A stretch of DNA of 64,000 nt from Terrisporobacter vanillatitrophus (GTDB lineage: Bacteria; Bacillota; Clostridia; Peptostreptococcales; Peptostreptococcaceae): contig NZ_CP154625.1 in the NCBI RefSeq assembly GCF_051148895.1, positions 1,116,001 through 1,180,000 of the forward strand, in the 5' to 3' direction. Positions within the stretch are counted from its first letter, which is position 1, and each line of letters opens with the position of its first letter. This document shows, piece after piece, positions 27,269-35,902 of this stretch. The translations under genes were made by a program, and so were the position numbers. The notes beneath the pieces are model-generated. The model had not been told where the DNA came from, searched no databases, and was given only the letters and a program-made list of their open reading frames with translations.

Positions 27269-27545
27269 GTTTAAAGTAAAAAAAGTTGATAATTGCTTTA
27301 AAAATAGTCAAACTTATGAGTATAAATTAAATATGGAAATAAACACAGAATTTCTTGAAAAGTTCCAAGGCTTAGGTAAACTAGAAATAAAAAATTTTAG
27401 ACGACCGATTTTTATGATTGATTGTGAAAATGAAGATAAAATTAAAGGAGTTATTAATTCTAAGATTATAAGAGTAAGTTTTCCAGATTATATATGGAAA
27501 GAAAGAAAGGAAGCATTTGAAAAATTTTTAAATGAAATTTTATAG
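27261..27545 (+). CDS. Hypothetical 94-aa protein of the Mop cassette
   Basis: I do not recognise it. The product is charged (Lys/Glu-rich), with predicted beta strands in the middle (KLEIKNFRRPIFMIDCENED) and a basic-aromatic end (SFPDYIWKERKEAFEKFL). Only two Cys residues and no CxxC are present. It overlaps the desulfurase-like gene by 8 nt, which makes it part of the same coupled transcript and suggests real expression. Confidence 0.65.
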   Translation: MDKFKVKKVDNCFKNSQTYEYKLNMEINTEFLEKFQGLGKLEIKNFRRPIFMIDCENEDKIKGVINSKIIRVSFPDYIWKERKEAFEKFLNEIL

Positions 27546-27571
27546 GTAGACAATATTACTGGGGGTAAACT

Positions 27572-28897
27572 ATGGGAAAAATATTAGGTCAAGTGGAGAG
27601 TTTATGTCCTTATTGTTTAAAAAAAATAGTAGGACAAAAAGTAGAGTATGAAGATAAAGTATATTTGGAAAAATCTTGCGAAGATCATGGCTTTTTTAAG
27701 ACATTAATCTGGGAAGGTAAGGATTACGAAACTTGGAGCGATGTGGAAAAATTTAAAACTCCTAATGTAGTAAGTAATGAAGTAAATAAGGGGTGTCCAT
27801 ATGATTGTGGCATCTGTAGTGAACACAGACAAGAAACGTGTTGCGTACTACTTGAAATAACAAATAGATGTAATTTAAAATGTCCTATTTGTTTTGCTTC
27901 ATCTAATGAAAATACAAAGGAAGATATAAGTATAGAAAGAATTAGTGAATACTACGATTATCTAATGAAGTGTGGTGGTCCTTATAATATTCAACTATCA
28001 GGAGGAGAACCAACTCTTAGAGATGATTTATATGAGATAATTAAAATTGGAAGAGAAAAAGGTTTTACTTTTTTTCAATTAAATACTAATGGTATTAGAA
28101 TTGGAGAAGATGAAAATTATATAAAAACTTTAGCTAATGCAGGGTTAAATACAGTATTTTTACAATTTGATGGTCTTAGTGATGAAGTATATTCTAAACT
28201 TAGAGGTAAAAAATTACTTAGAATAAAATTAAAGGCCATAGAAAATTGTAAAAAAGCAGGAGTAGGAGTAGTTCTTGTTCCTACTATAATGCAAGATGTA
28301 AATGTTAATCAAATAGGGAAAGTTATTAATTTCGCTATAGACAATATGCCAGCCATAAGGGGAGTGCATTTTCAACCTGTAAGTTTCTTTGGAAGATATG
28401 AAAATCGAGATGAAACTTACAGAATAACAATTCCTAAAATGTTAAGAGAAATAGAAAAACAAACGAAAGGTAAGATGAAAATAGAAAACTTTATGGGTGG
28501 AGGAGCAGAAAATTCCTACTGTTCTTTTCATGGAAATTTCCTAGTAAATGAGGATAAAAGTTTAAAGCCTTTAGGTAGTAAAAGTAATTGTTGTTGTAAA
28601 CCAACTTCTTCAAAACAATCTAGAGAATTTGTGGCAAAACAATGGTCAGCGGTGAAAAATTCTTCAAATAAAAAAGAGGCTAAAAATAATTTTACAAAGT
28701 CTTTAGATGATTTTCTAGATAGATTTGATAATTATACTTTGGCCATATCTGCCATGCTATTCCAAGATGTATGGAATGTGGATTTAGATAGGCTGAAACA
28801 ATGTTATATACATGTAGTAAGTGAAGATATGAAACTTATACCTTTTTGTGCATACAACTTAACAAATATAGATAATAAAAGTTTATATAGGAGATAA
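27572..28897 (+). CDS. Radical SAM protein, TrsS-like
   Basis: 441-residue radical SAM enzyme. Seen: an N-terminal zinc-ribbon-like part (SLCPYCLKKI), a C-rich entry (CPYDCGICSEHRQETCC), the [4Fe-4S] motif TNRCNLKCPICFA (CxxxCxxC) near residue 97, the LSGGEPTLRDDL motif and a Cys cluster NCCCKPTS near residue 346. The layout resembles the MJ0619/Tes type of radical SAM protein. NCBI calls the equivalent in these cassettes radical SAM (seleno)protein TrsS (from memory); here the frame has no internal TGA, so it is a cysteine form. Reaction unknown. Start behind TGGGGG. Confidence 0.8.
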   Translation: MGKILGQVESLCPYCLKKIVGQKVEYEDKVYLEKSCEDHGFFKTLIWEGKDYETWSDVEKFKTPNVVSNEVNKGCPYDCGICSEHRQETCCVLLEITNRCNLKCPICFASSNENTKEDISIERISEYYDYLMKCGGPYNIQLSGGEPTLRDDLYEIIKIGREKGFTFFQLNTNGIRIGEDENYIKTLANAGLNTVFLQFDGLSDEVYSKLRGKKLLRIKLKAIENCKKAGVGVVLVPTIMQDVNVNQIGKVINFAIDNMPAIRGVHFQPVSFFGRYENRDETYRITIPKMLREIEKQTKGKMKIENFMGGGAENSYCSFHGNFLVNEDKSLKPLGSKSNCCCKPTSSKQSREFVAKQWSAVKNSSNKKEAKNNFTKSLDDFLDRFDNYTLAISAMLFQDVWNVDLDRLKQCYIHVVSEDMKLIPFCAYNLTNIDNKSLYRR

Positions 28898-28900
28898 TGT

Positions 28901-30220
28901 ATGAGATTAGATAATTGGATATGTGAAAAAATTAAAGTGAAGAACAAATTGAGTAGAGAAGAACTAGAAAAATACCAACTAAATGCATTAAATAATTTAA
29001 TTAAATATGTAAAAGAAAACTCACCTTTTTATAAAGAATTATATAAAAATTTAGATGAAATAAATTCTTTAGACGAGTTATATAAAATACCAATTATCAA
29101 TAAAGATGACATAATTGAAAATGGAAATAAAATGGTGTGCGTTAATCAAAGTGAGATAAGTCGAATAGTTTCTTTAGACACATCTGGAACTATGGGTAAA
29201 TTCAAAAGGATTTACTTTACTGAAGAAGATCAAAAACTTACAATTGATTTTTTTATACAAGGACTTAGTTTTCTTGTTAAAAAAGATGATGTAATGATGA
29301 TTATGCTTCCTTTTGAAAGAGAAAATAGTGTGGGAGACCTAATAAAACAATCTTTAGAAATTATGAAGGTTAAGCCTGTGATGAATGGTAGTCTATCTTC
29401 TTTTAAGAAAACTACAGACATTATGATAAGCAATAAAGTAAATTCTATTGTAGGCATGCCAGTGGAAATTTTAGCTTTAGGAAAATATATAAAAAAAGAA
29501 AATTTGCCCATAGAAATTAAGAGTATTTTATTAAGTGCGGATATGGTAAATAATACATTTATTGAACAAATAAAGAAGGTATATAATTGTGAAGTATTTA
29601 ATCATTTTGGAATGACAGAAACTGGTCTTGGAGGTGCGGTTGACTGTAATTGTCATGAGGGAATGCATATTAGAGAAAATGATTTACTAGTAGAAATTGT
29701 AAACCCTGTTACAAAAGAAAAAATGGAGGACGGAGGAAGTGGGGAAATATTAATTACTACTCTAACGAGAAAAGCAATGCCTCTTATAAGATATTCAACA
29801 GGAGATATATCTTCTTTTGCAATTGGTAGTTGTAGTTGTTCTAGTGTTTTAAAAAGACTAGACAAATTAAGATATAGAATGGATGATAGAGCTCATATAG
29901 GTAAAAATTTGTATATAAATATAAACTCTCTAGATAATATCGTATTTAATTTAGATAACCTTATAAATTATAAAGTAGAAGTTGAAAGTATTGATAATTA
30001 TTATGAGTTAAAATTACAACTAGTTTTTTTTGAAGAGGAGAAAAAAACTTTATCATATAATGATAAAGACTTAAAAAGAAATATAAAAGATTTATTATTA
30101 AGAAATCCAAGGATTAAGAAGTCTTATGAAATAGGAATGTTAAAAATACACATAAATCTAATGTATGCAGATGAGTATATTAATTTATATAGAGGAAAGA
30201 GAAAAATTATATCTATTTAA
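28901..30220 (+). CDS. AMP-forming CoA ligase-like enzyme (DVU_1553-like)
   Basis: 439-residue member of the phenylacetate-CoA-ligase-like adenylate-forming family. Seen: phosphate loop LDTSGTMGKFKRIYFT near residue 88, FNHFGMTETGLGGAVDC near 230-246 with the conserved T-E, the ISTGDISSFA-type region (RYSTGDISSF) near 300, and a C-terminal subdomain. It could activate a carboxylate, perhaps the product of the aldehyde oxidoreductase, as an acyl-AMP or acyl-CoA; that is inference. It follows trsS by 3 nt behind AGGAGA. Confidence 0.78.
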   Translation: MRLDNWICEKIKVKNKLSREELEKYQLNALNNLIKYVKENSPFYKELYKNLDEINSLDELYKIPIINKDDIIENGNKMVCVNQSEISRIVSLDTSGTMGKFKRIYFTEEDQKLTIDFFIQGLSFLVKKDDVMMIMLPFERENSVGDLIKQSLEIMKVKPVMNGSLSSFKKTTDIMISNKVNSIVGMPVEILALGKYIKKENLPIEIKSILLSADMVNNTFIEQIKKVYNCEVFNHFGMTETGLGGAVDCNCHEGMHIRENDLLVEIVNPVTKEKMEDGGSGEILITTLTRKAMPLIRYSTGDISSFAIGSCSCSSVLKRLDKLRYRMDDRAHIGKNLYININSLDNIVFNLDNLINYKVEVESIDNYYELKLQLVFFEEEKKTLSYNDKDLKRNIKDLLLRNPRIKKSYEIGMLKIHINLMYADEYINLYRGKRKIISI

Positions 30221-30231
30221 AAGGATAAAAT

Positions 30232-30810
30232 ATGAATATTTATTTAGTAAGGCATGGGGATCTATATTGGGAAGATAATATAAAAAAATGTATAGGAATT
30301 ACAGATATTAATTTAAATGAAGAAGGTATTAAAAAAGCTGAATTGGTGGGTTCATTTTTAAAGGATAAAAATATTAGTAAAATATATACGAGTAGTTTAA
30401 AAAGATGTAAAAAATCTGCAGAGATTATATCATCTATTTTGAATGTACCTTATCATATAGAAAATGAACTTATGGAAATTAATATGGGTATATGGGAAAA
30501 TAAGTCTTTTGATTATATTAAATTAAAATATCCAAAGGAATATGAAAATAGAGGGAAAAATTTATCTACTTTTAAAATTGAAAATGGAGAAACATTTTTA
30601 CAATGTTATGAAAGATCAAATAATATATTTAGAAGAATAAGTGAAGAAAATTATGATAATAATGTTGTTATAATATGCCACAGTGGTGTTATAAAATCTA
30701 TAATTTCTTCAATTGAAAATATACCTTTAGATGAAATACTAAGTATAAAATTAGAATATGGACATATTATTCATATTAATTATAATAAAAAACAGTATAA
30801 AATAATATAA
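30232..30810 (+). CDS. Histidine phosphatase family protein (CobC/phosphoglycerate-mutase fold)
   Basis: Seen: catalytic IYLVRHGDLYWE with RHG at the N-terminus, the SSLKRCKKSAEI Arg segment, catalytic Glu in ELMEINMGIWENKSF, and the second His in VVIICHSGVIKSI. Length 192 aa, like alpha-ribazole phosphatase or small-molecule phosphatases. As the last gene of the cassette it probably removes phosphate from the same pathway's intermediate. It starts 11 nt after the ligase and ends in a terminator. Cobalamin genes are absent nearby, so the CobC role is unlikely. Confidence 0.78.
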   Translation: MNIYLVRHGDLYWEDNIKKCIGITDINLNEEGIKKAELVGSFLKDKNISKIYTSSLKRCKKSAEIISSILNVPYHIENELMEINMGIWENKSFDYIKLKYPKEYENRGKNLSTFKIENGETFLQCYERSNNIFRRISEENYDNNVVIICHSGVIKSIISSIENIPLDEILSIKLEYGHIIHINYNKKQYKII

Positions 30811-30856
30811 AAAACCATGAAATTCAGATGAAAAATCTTTATTTTATGGTTTTTTA
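30809..30856 (+). terminator. Terminator of the Mop accessory operon
   Basis: AAAAAACCAT (30809-30818) pairs with ATGGTTTTTT (30846-30855) around an inner AGAT/ATCT stem; T-run at the end. It marks the end of the cassette. Confidence 0.75.
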
Positions 30857-31050
30857 TTTTAAATAATTAAATATAATTTTAAAATTATGTAAAAAAACTA
30901 TTACTTAAAAACATATAAATGGAAAAATGTTACAATAAAAATAGTATAGAAAAGTTGGAATATATTATTAAAATAAAAATAAAAAATTACAAAATGAATA
31001 AATAAATACTTTTGAAAAGTCTTACAAAAATCATAAAAAGAGGGGGGATT

Positions 31051-32388
31051 ATGAGTTTGATAGAAGATATATTCGAAGGTTTTCAATGTCCAGTATGGAT
31101 AAAAAACAAGAAAAATAAAATAGTATTTGTAAATGAGACTTTTAAGTTACACTTCAATGAAAAAAATGAAGATACGAATAAATTATTTCAAAAGATTAAA
31201 AACATAAATTACAAAGCTACAGATATAGTAAAAATTAATAACAAAGTTTATAAGCATATCACTTATATTAATTATAAATATAAAGAAGTAATAGGTATAT
31301 TAGTGGATTTTTCTGATATGACTAAAAGCTTAGAACAAACTTATGAAAAACATATATTAAGATATTTAAGATATACAGATGGATTAACGAACTTGTTTAA
31401 TAGAACATATTTTGATATAAAGGTTGAAGAAATTATAGAAAATAAAAAATTTCCCATGGGATTAATTTTAGGTGACGTAAATGGATTAAAAATAGTAAAT
31501 GATACTCTAGGGCATTTAGAAGGGGATAAACTACTAAAGACCATGTCTAAAATATTGTTACAAGCAGCTGGTGAAGAGGGAACAGTATTTAGGTGGGGAG
31601 GAGATGAGTTTGTTATACTATTACCTGAATTTTCGGATGTTCAATGTATAAGTATTATGAAAAAAATAGATGACTTATGTGAAAATAATGCACGTGAAAA
31701 TATAAATTTAAGTATTTCAATGGGATGTTCTATATTAAATGAAGGAGATAGTATTGATAAAGTATTAGTTGAGGCAGAAGACAAGGTATATAAGAAGAAG
31801 ATGCTTAGTGGTAGATCTGTCAGAATATCAATGTTAGAAACATTGAAAATTAATTTAGCTAATAAAAACCTTGAAACAGAAGAACATACACAAAGAGTAT
31901 CTGTTTTTTGTATAGAAATTGCAAAGGCATTAAACTTAGATGATGATACAATAGAAAAAGCATCCTTAATAGGTAGACTACATGATATTGGTAAAATAGG
32001 TATTTCAGAACATATATTATTGAAACCTGGAAAATTAACAGACGATGAATATGAAACTATGAAGACGCATTCTGAAAAAGGATATAGGTTAGTTAGTCTT
32101 CTACCAGAAATTAATTGCATTTCCAGAGAAATATTGACTCATCATGAAAGGTGGGATGGATTAGGATATCCTTTGGGATTACAAGAAGATGAAATACCTA
32201 TATTATCTAGGATAGTATCTGTAGTAGATTCTTTTGATGCTATGACAAATGATAGATGTTACAGAAAAGGTAGAAGTATATATGAAGCTATGCAGGAGTT
32301 GAAAAGATGTTCGGGCTCACAATTTGACCCTAAAATAGTACATGTATTTACGAAAATTATTGAAAAATCAAATATAAAAGTAATTTGA
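31051..32388 (+). CDS. Hybrid GGDEF / HD-GYP c-di-GMP protein
   Basis: ATG 31051 is chosen over the TTG at 31012 because AGAGGGGGG lies just before it. The N-terminus (about 1-95) looks PAS-like (FQCPVWIKNKKNKIVFVNET). The GGDEF domain has an intact catalytic loop GGDEF at residues 183-187, so diguanylate cyclase activity is possible. The HD-GYP domain has HD at 311-312 (LHDIGKIG), HHERWDGLGYP and the ILSRIVSVVDSFDAMT tail, so phosphodiesterase activity is possible as well. No membrane segment is predicted. Length 445 aa. Domain order GGDEF then HD-GYP with both motifs intact suggests a bifunctional or switchable regulator; motility genes lie 18 kb upstream. Confidence 0.9.
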   Translation: MSLIEDIFEGFQCPVWIKNKKNKIVFVNETFKLHFNEKNEDTNKLFQKIKNINYKATDIVKINNKVYKHITYINYKYKEVIGILVDFSDMTKSLEQTYEKHILRYLRYTDGLTNLFNRTYFDIKVEEIIENKKFPMGLILGDVNGLKIVNDTLGHLEGDKLLKTMSKILLQAAGEEGTVFRWGGDEFVILLPEFSDVQCISIMKKIDDLCENNARENINLSISMGCSILNEGDSIDKVLVEAEDKVYKKKMLSGRSVRISMLETLKINLANKNLETEEHTQRVSVFCIEIAKALNLDDDTIEKASLIGRLHDIGKIGISEHILLKPGKLTDDEYETMKTHSEKGYRLVSLLPEINCISREILTHHERWDGLGYPLGLQEDEIPILSRIVSVVDSFDAMTNDRCYRKGRSIYEAMQELKRCSGSQFDPKIVHVFTKIIEKSNIKVI

Positions 32389-32438
32389 ATTTTTTCATAA
32401 ATAATAAAATATATGATAATAAAGTTAATCATAACAGA

Positions 32439-32469
32439 AATCCTAGTTAAGGATAACTAGGATTTTTTT
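32439..32469 (+). terminator. Intrinsic terminator after the GGDEF/HD-GYP gene
   Basis: An 11-bp perfect stem (AATCCTAGTTA / TAACTAGGATT) with loop AGGA and seven T residues. Confidence 0.9.
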
Positions 32470-32596
32470 AGGTCCATATTTCTATAAATGCTATATTTAT
32501 CAATGAAAATTTGTTACTATATATTTGTGTAATATTATCAAAATTGCAAAATAAATGTTTATTTATATACATTGTTATACGAGGGGGATTAAATTT

Positions 32597-34588
32597 ATGA
32601 TTAACAATATCATAAGTGATAGAGTTTTGATAGAAAAAGAAAAGAAACTATTGGAAAAGATAATATTTTTTGTGTTACTAGTTTCATGTATTTATATTTT
32701 TAATATATTTTCTAAGATGGGGGAGGAAAAATCTTATTTAGAATCAACTTTATTTTTTATAAGAAGTTTTAGTTCCATATTATCAGTATTAGCTTTTGGT
32801 AGTTGTTTAATTTCATATAATAGGTTAAAAAAGGATAGTATTTTTATTATAGCTTTAATGTATCTAGGATTATCTGTAGGAATAGTATTAGGACAATTCG
32901 ATTTTCTTAGTTTTTATTACAAAGAATACTCTTTGTTTAGCTATGTTACAGTTTCCACATCTATTCTTAGAATATTTTTATTAATAATAGCTATAATACC
33001 TAAAAGCAAAATCAAAACACTTATTGTTAATAATAAAAAAGTATCAATATTGTTTGTGGCATTATATACGATAATATTTTATATTTTAGAAAAAAATATT
33101 AACTTTTTTACATATTTTCATAGTACAGATTTCTTTATAATGTACAATTATTTTTTGACAGTAGTTTATTTCTTATGTGCAGCAATACTATTTGTTATGG
33201 GAATAAAAGAAAAAGAATATATATTTGTAGTATTAGCTTCTAGTATTTTTATGCTAGGAATTAAAGCAATGTATGCAGTTAATGCAGCTAATGCAGCTAA
33301 TGCAACGTCATTTTATGTAAAGCTAACATCAGTTTCCATTACATATACAATATTTTTAATTATAATTGCCGGATCTTTTATTGAGTTATATTTGTACATA
33401 AATAGAACAAAATTACTTAATGAAAATTTAAGTCTTTTTTACAATTTAACTGATAATCATAAACATAGTTTTATGTGTATTTGCAAGGAAGATGGAGAAA
33501 TAATATATGGAAATAAGAAGTTTAAAGAACATTATAAAATTAATTCATTTGAAGATATAAAAAGATTAAAGGTATCATTTGCAGTATTAGTAAATAAATT
33601 AGAAAATAAGGATGAAATAATAAAATGTTTAAATACTAAAGGGGTATGGAGAGGAATAATTAAAAGCCCAGATGGAGATATGTATGTTGATTGTTCATTA
33701 CAAGTTATAGAAACATTTGATTCCAAAAGAGAGTATGCTGTAACTTATATGGATATATCAAAAATAATACGCAAAGAATTAGAGGTGGAAAAGCTAAAGG
33801 TATATAATAAAGAGAGAACTGATTTTATGTCTAATATATCTCATGAACTTAGAACACCAATAAATATTTTTTACTCAACAATTCAACTTCTTGATATTTC
33901 ACTGATAAAATCAGACAAGGACTTTAAGGAGATGTATAGAAAATATAGAAAAACTTTACATGTAAATTGTAAGAGAATGTTAAGGTTAATTAATAATGTG
34001 GTTGATATTTCAAAAATTGAAACTGGAATATTAAAAGGTAAATTTGATTACTATAATTTAATTTCCATAGTAGAAGATGTAACTTTATCTGTTGTAAATT
34101 ATGCTCAGTTGAAATCTATAAACATACAGTTTGACACTAATGAAGAAGAATTTATAGCAAAATGTGATCCATCTATGCTAGAAAGAGCATTACTAAATTT
34201 ACTTTCAAATGCAATAAAATTTACTCCAGAAAATAAAAATATTTATGTAAATGTATATGTTAATGATGATTTTGCTGAAATAAATATAAAAGATGAAGGT
34301 ATAGGAATATCAAAAGATGACAAGTCTGCTATATTTGAAAGATTTGTTCAAGCAGATAAATCATTGACTAGAGAGAACGAAGGTAGTGGAATCGGACTAA
34401 GTATAGTAAAATCTATAATCGATCTTCATGATGGATATATTAGTGTTGAAAGTAAAGTTGATGAAGGAAGTACTTTCAAAATAATACTTCCAAATAGATG
34501 TGATGAATGTATTGATTATAATATATACGATATAAGCAATTATAATACAGAATTAGAACTATCTGATATATATGAAATATTAGTATAA
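32597..34588 (+). CDS. Membrane-bound sensor histidine kinase (MASE3-like N-terminus)
   Basis: ATG 32597 follows GAGGGGG; an upstream in-frame ATG at 32555 has no such site. The N-terminal 270 residues contain about eight hydrophobic helices, like the MASE3 sensor of clostridial signalling proteins. A PAS-like domain follows (about 280-390), then HisKA with FMSNISHELRTPINI (phospho-His near residue 415) and HATPase_c with the N-box LLNLLSNAIKFTPENKN, KDEGIGISKDD and EGSGIGLSIVKSI. Length 663 aa. No response regulator is adjacent, so it is an orphan. A short Asn-Ala-Ala repeat lies in the last periplasmic-loop/TM region. Confidence 0.88.
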   Translation: MINNIISDRVLIEKEKKLLEKIIFFVLLVSCIYIFNIFSKMGEEKSYLESTLFFIRSFSSILSVLAFGSCLISYNRLKKDSIFIIALMYLGLSVGIVLGQFDFLSFYYKEYSLFSYVTVSTSILRIFLLIIAIIPKSKIKTLIVNNKKVSILFVALYTIIFYILEKNINFFTYFHSTDFFIMYNYFLTVVYFLCAAILFVMGIKEKEYIFVVLASSIFMLGIKAMYAVNAANAANATSFYVKLTSVSITYTIFLIIIAGSFIELYLYINRTKLLNENLSLFYNLTDNHKHSFMCICKEDGEIIYGNKKFKEHYKINSFEDIKRLKVSFAVLVNKLENKDEIIKCLNTKGVWRGIIKSPDGDMYVDCSLQVIETFDSKREYAVTYMDISKIIRKELEVEKLKVYNKERTDFMSNISHELRTPINIFYSTIQLLDISLIKSDKDFKEMYRKYRKTLHVNCKRMLRLINNVVDISKIETGILKGKFDYYNLISIVEDVTLSVVNYAQLKSINIQFDTNEEEFIAKCDPSMLERALLNLLSNAIKFTPENKNIYVNVYVNDDFAEINIKDEGIGISKDDKSAIFERFVQADKSLTRENEGSGIGLSIVKSIIDLHDGYISVESKVDEGSTFKIILPNRCDECIDYNIYDISNYNTELELSDIYEILV

Positions 34589-34615
34589 AAGTCTCCTAAA
34601 TGGGGATTTTTTATT
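34586..34615 (+). terminator. Terminator after the histidine kinase
   Basis: AAAAGTCTCC pairs with GGGGATTTTT using two wobbles and is followed by T-rich sequence; it begins in the stop codon. Confidence 0.6.
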
Positions 34616-34639
34616 TTTAAAAATATAGTTATAATTTGC

Positions 34640-34668
34640 TTGACCATAAAAAGAATGGATGGTATAAT
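34640..34668 (+). promoter_or_regulatory. Sigma-A promoter of the iron ABC operon
   Basis: TTGACC (34640-34645), 17-nt spacer, TATAAT (34663-34668). The adjacent Fur-like box begins 11 nt downstream of the -10. Confidence 0.85.
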
Positions 34669-34679
34669 AAATTTACAAA

Positions 34680-34699
34680 ATGATAATGATTATTATTTA
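34680..34699 (+). promoter_or_regulatory. Fur box
   Basis: ATGATAATGATTATTATTTA closely matches the classical Fur 19-mer (GATAATGATAATCATTATC) in its first 15 positions and overlaps the expected transcription start. It predicts iron repression of the ABC genes. Confidence 0.75.
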
Positions 34700-34745
34700 T
34701 ATTAATTAATGATAATTAATATTAAAACAATAAGGAGATATTGAC

Positions 34746-35681
34746 GTGAAAAAAATAAAAGCATTAGCAGTGTTAACATTAGCACTTACAACATTCGGAT
34801 TAATAGGTTGCTCATCAAATGAAGCAGAAAAACAAGATAAAGATACAATAGTAGTTGAGACAGTAAAAGGAGAAGTAGAAATACCAGCTAATCCTAAGAA
34901 AATAGTAGATATATCAGGAAGTAGTGAAGAGTTATTATTACTAGGACACACTGTAGTAGGTACGGCTAACGTGGATTCTTATGACACAGAAAATGTACCA
35001 TCATATATGAAAGACTCATTAGGTGATGCAAAAGTAGTTGGACATTCAATGATGGAAACAGCAGATATAGAAGCAATACTAGCTTTAGAACCAGATTTAA
35101 TTATAATGGCACCAAGACAAGAAGAGATATATGACCAATTAAAAGAAATAGCACCTACAGTTGTGTTAAAAGATCAATCAAATGATTGGGAAGCAAAATT
35201 AAAGGATGTTGCAAAATTATTTGGACAAGAAAAAGAAGTTGAAAATTGGCTAGATACTTATTATAAAAAAGCTGAAGCGTTAGGTAAAGAGATAAAAGAA
35301 GCTAACGGTGAAGATACTACTTACTTAACAGTTTTAGCAAGTTCAGGTTCGTTTATGGTATTTAGTGAAGGTGGAATAGGAACAGTTTTAAAAGAAGATA
35401 TGAAATTACCTCAACCAGCTAATATGCCTGAGCAAGATAATATAACTCTACCAACTGTTACTATGGAAGGATTGTCAGAAATAGATGCTGACCACATAAT
35501 AGTGATAGCGACTGAGTCAGATAAAGCTGATTTAGCAGCTAGTTCAGTTTGGTCTGAAATAAGAGCAGTAAAAGAAGGAAATGTAACTATATTAAATGCA
35601 AGTCCATACTTCTCTCAAGCTTATAATCCAATAGGAAGAGAATTAATATTAGAGTCTGTTAAAGACGCTGTTATAGAATAA
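34746..35681 (+). CDS. Iron/siderophore ABC transporter substrate-binding lipoprotein
   Basis: FecB/FepB-family solute-binding protein anchored outside the membrane by a lipid. Seen: signal peptide with lipobox FGLIGC (Cys near residue 22), then the two-lobed helical-backbone fold: NPKKIVDISGSSEELLLLGH, ALEPDLIIMAPRQEEIYD and a C-terminal lobe ending GRELILESVKDAV. Length 311 aa. GTG start behind AAGGAGA. It is preceded by a Fur box and followed by two FecCD permeases and an ATPase. The ligand could be a ferric siderophore or heme-free iron chelate; sequence alone cannot decide. Confidence 0.9.
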   Translation: MKKIKALAVLTLALTTFGLIGCSSNEAEKQDKDTIVVETVKGEVEIPANPKKIVDISGSSEELLLLGHTVVGTANVDSYDTENVPSYMKDSLGDAKVVGHSMMETADIEAILALEPDLIIMAPRQEEIYDQLKEIAPTVVLKDQSNDWEAKLKDVAKLFGQEKEVENWLDTYYKKAEALGKEIKEANGEDTTYLTVLASSGSFMVFSEGGIGTVLKEDMKLPQPANMPEQDNITLPTVTMEGLSEIDADHIIVIATESDKADLAASSVWSEIRAVKEGNVTILNASPYFSQAYNPIGRELILESVKDAVIE

Positions 35682-35692
35682 TAAATTAAGTG

Positions 35693-35727
35693 GGTGGGGA
35701 GAAGATTTACTTTCCTCACCTTTTTAC
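35693..35727 (+). terminator. Intergenic terminator after the binding-protein gene
   Basis: GGTGGGGA pairs with TTTCCTCACC (35712-35721) with wobble and is followed by TTTTT. It likely lowers permease expression relative to the binding protein. Confidence 0.7.
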
Positions 35728-35819
35728 TTACTAGGATATTATAATATTCTTTTGCCTGTGGAAAACTTCTAGATTAAAGTATTATCAATACATTTAAGAA
35801 GTAGTCAAAAAATAAATTT

Positions 35820-35887
35820 TGAACAAGGTCGTTGCCTGAAGCGGTAGCGCAGGCATCTCGTTGGCAACATGAGCGAAGCGAATTTTA
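35820..35887 (+). repeat. GC-rich palindromic insert between binding protein and permease
   Basis: A 54-nt core (35827-35880) is about 61% GC in DNA that is otherwise near 30%. It can fold as GTTGCC/GGCAAC (35831-35836 with 35863-35868) or, alternatively, GCCTG/CAGGC (35834-35838 with 35850-35854), contains the direct repeat TCGTTG, and ends GAGCGAAGCGAA right before the permease Shine-Dalgarno (35889-35895). It may be a small mobile repeat or an RNA element; see findings. The rest of the gap 35728-35819 shows nothing clear. Confidence 0.5.
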
Positions 35888-35902
35888 TAAGGAGGAGAAT
35901 AA

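Noticed and set aside
20456..30810. Selenocysteine codons in the Mo cassette
   Set aside because: All frames are open without internal TGA; TGA codons occur only as plausible stops with immediate restart of the next gene.
30232..30810. CobC alpha-ribazole phosphatase
   Set aside because: The fold fits, but no cobalamin gene is present nearby and the gene is the last member of the oxidoreductase cassette.
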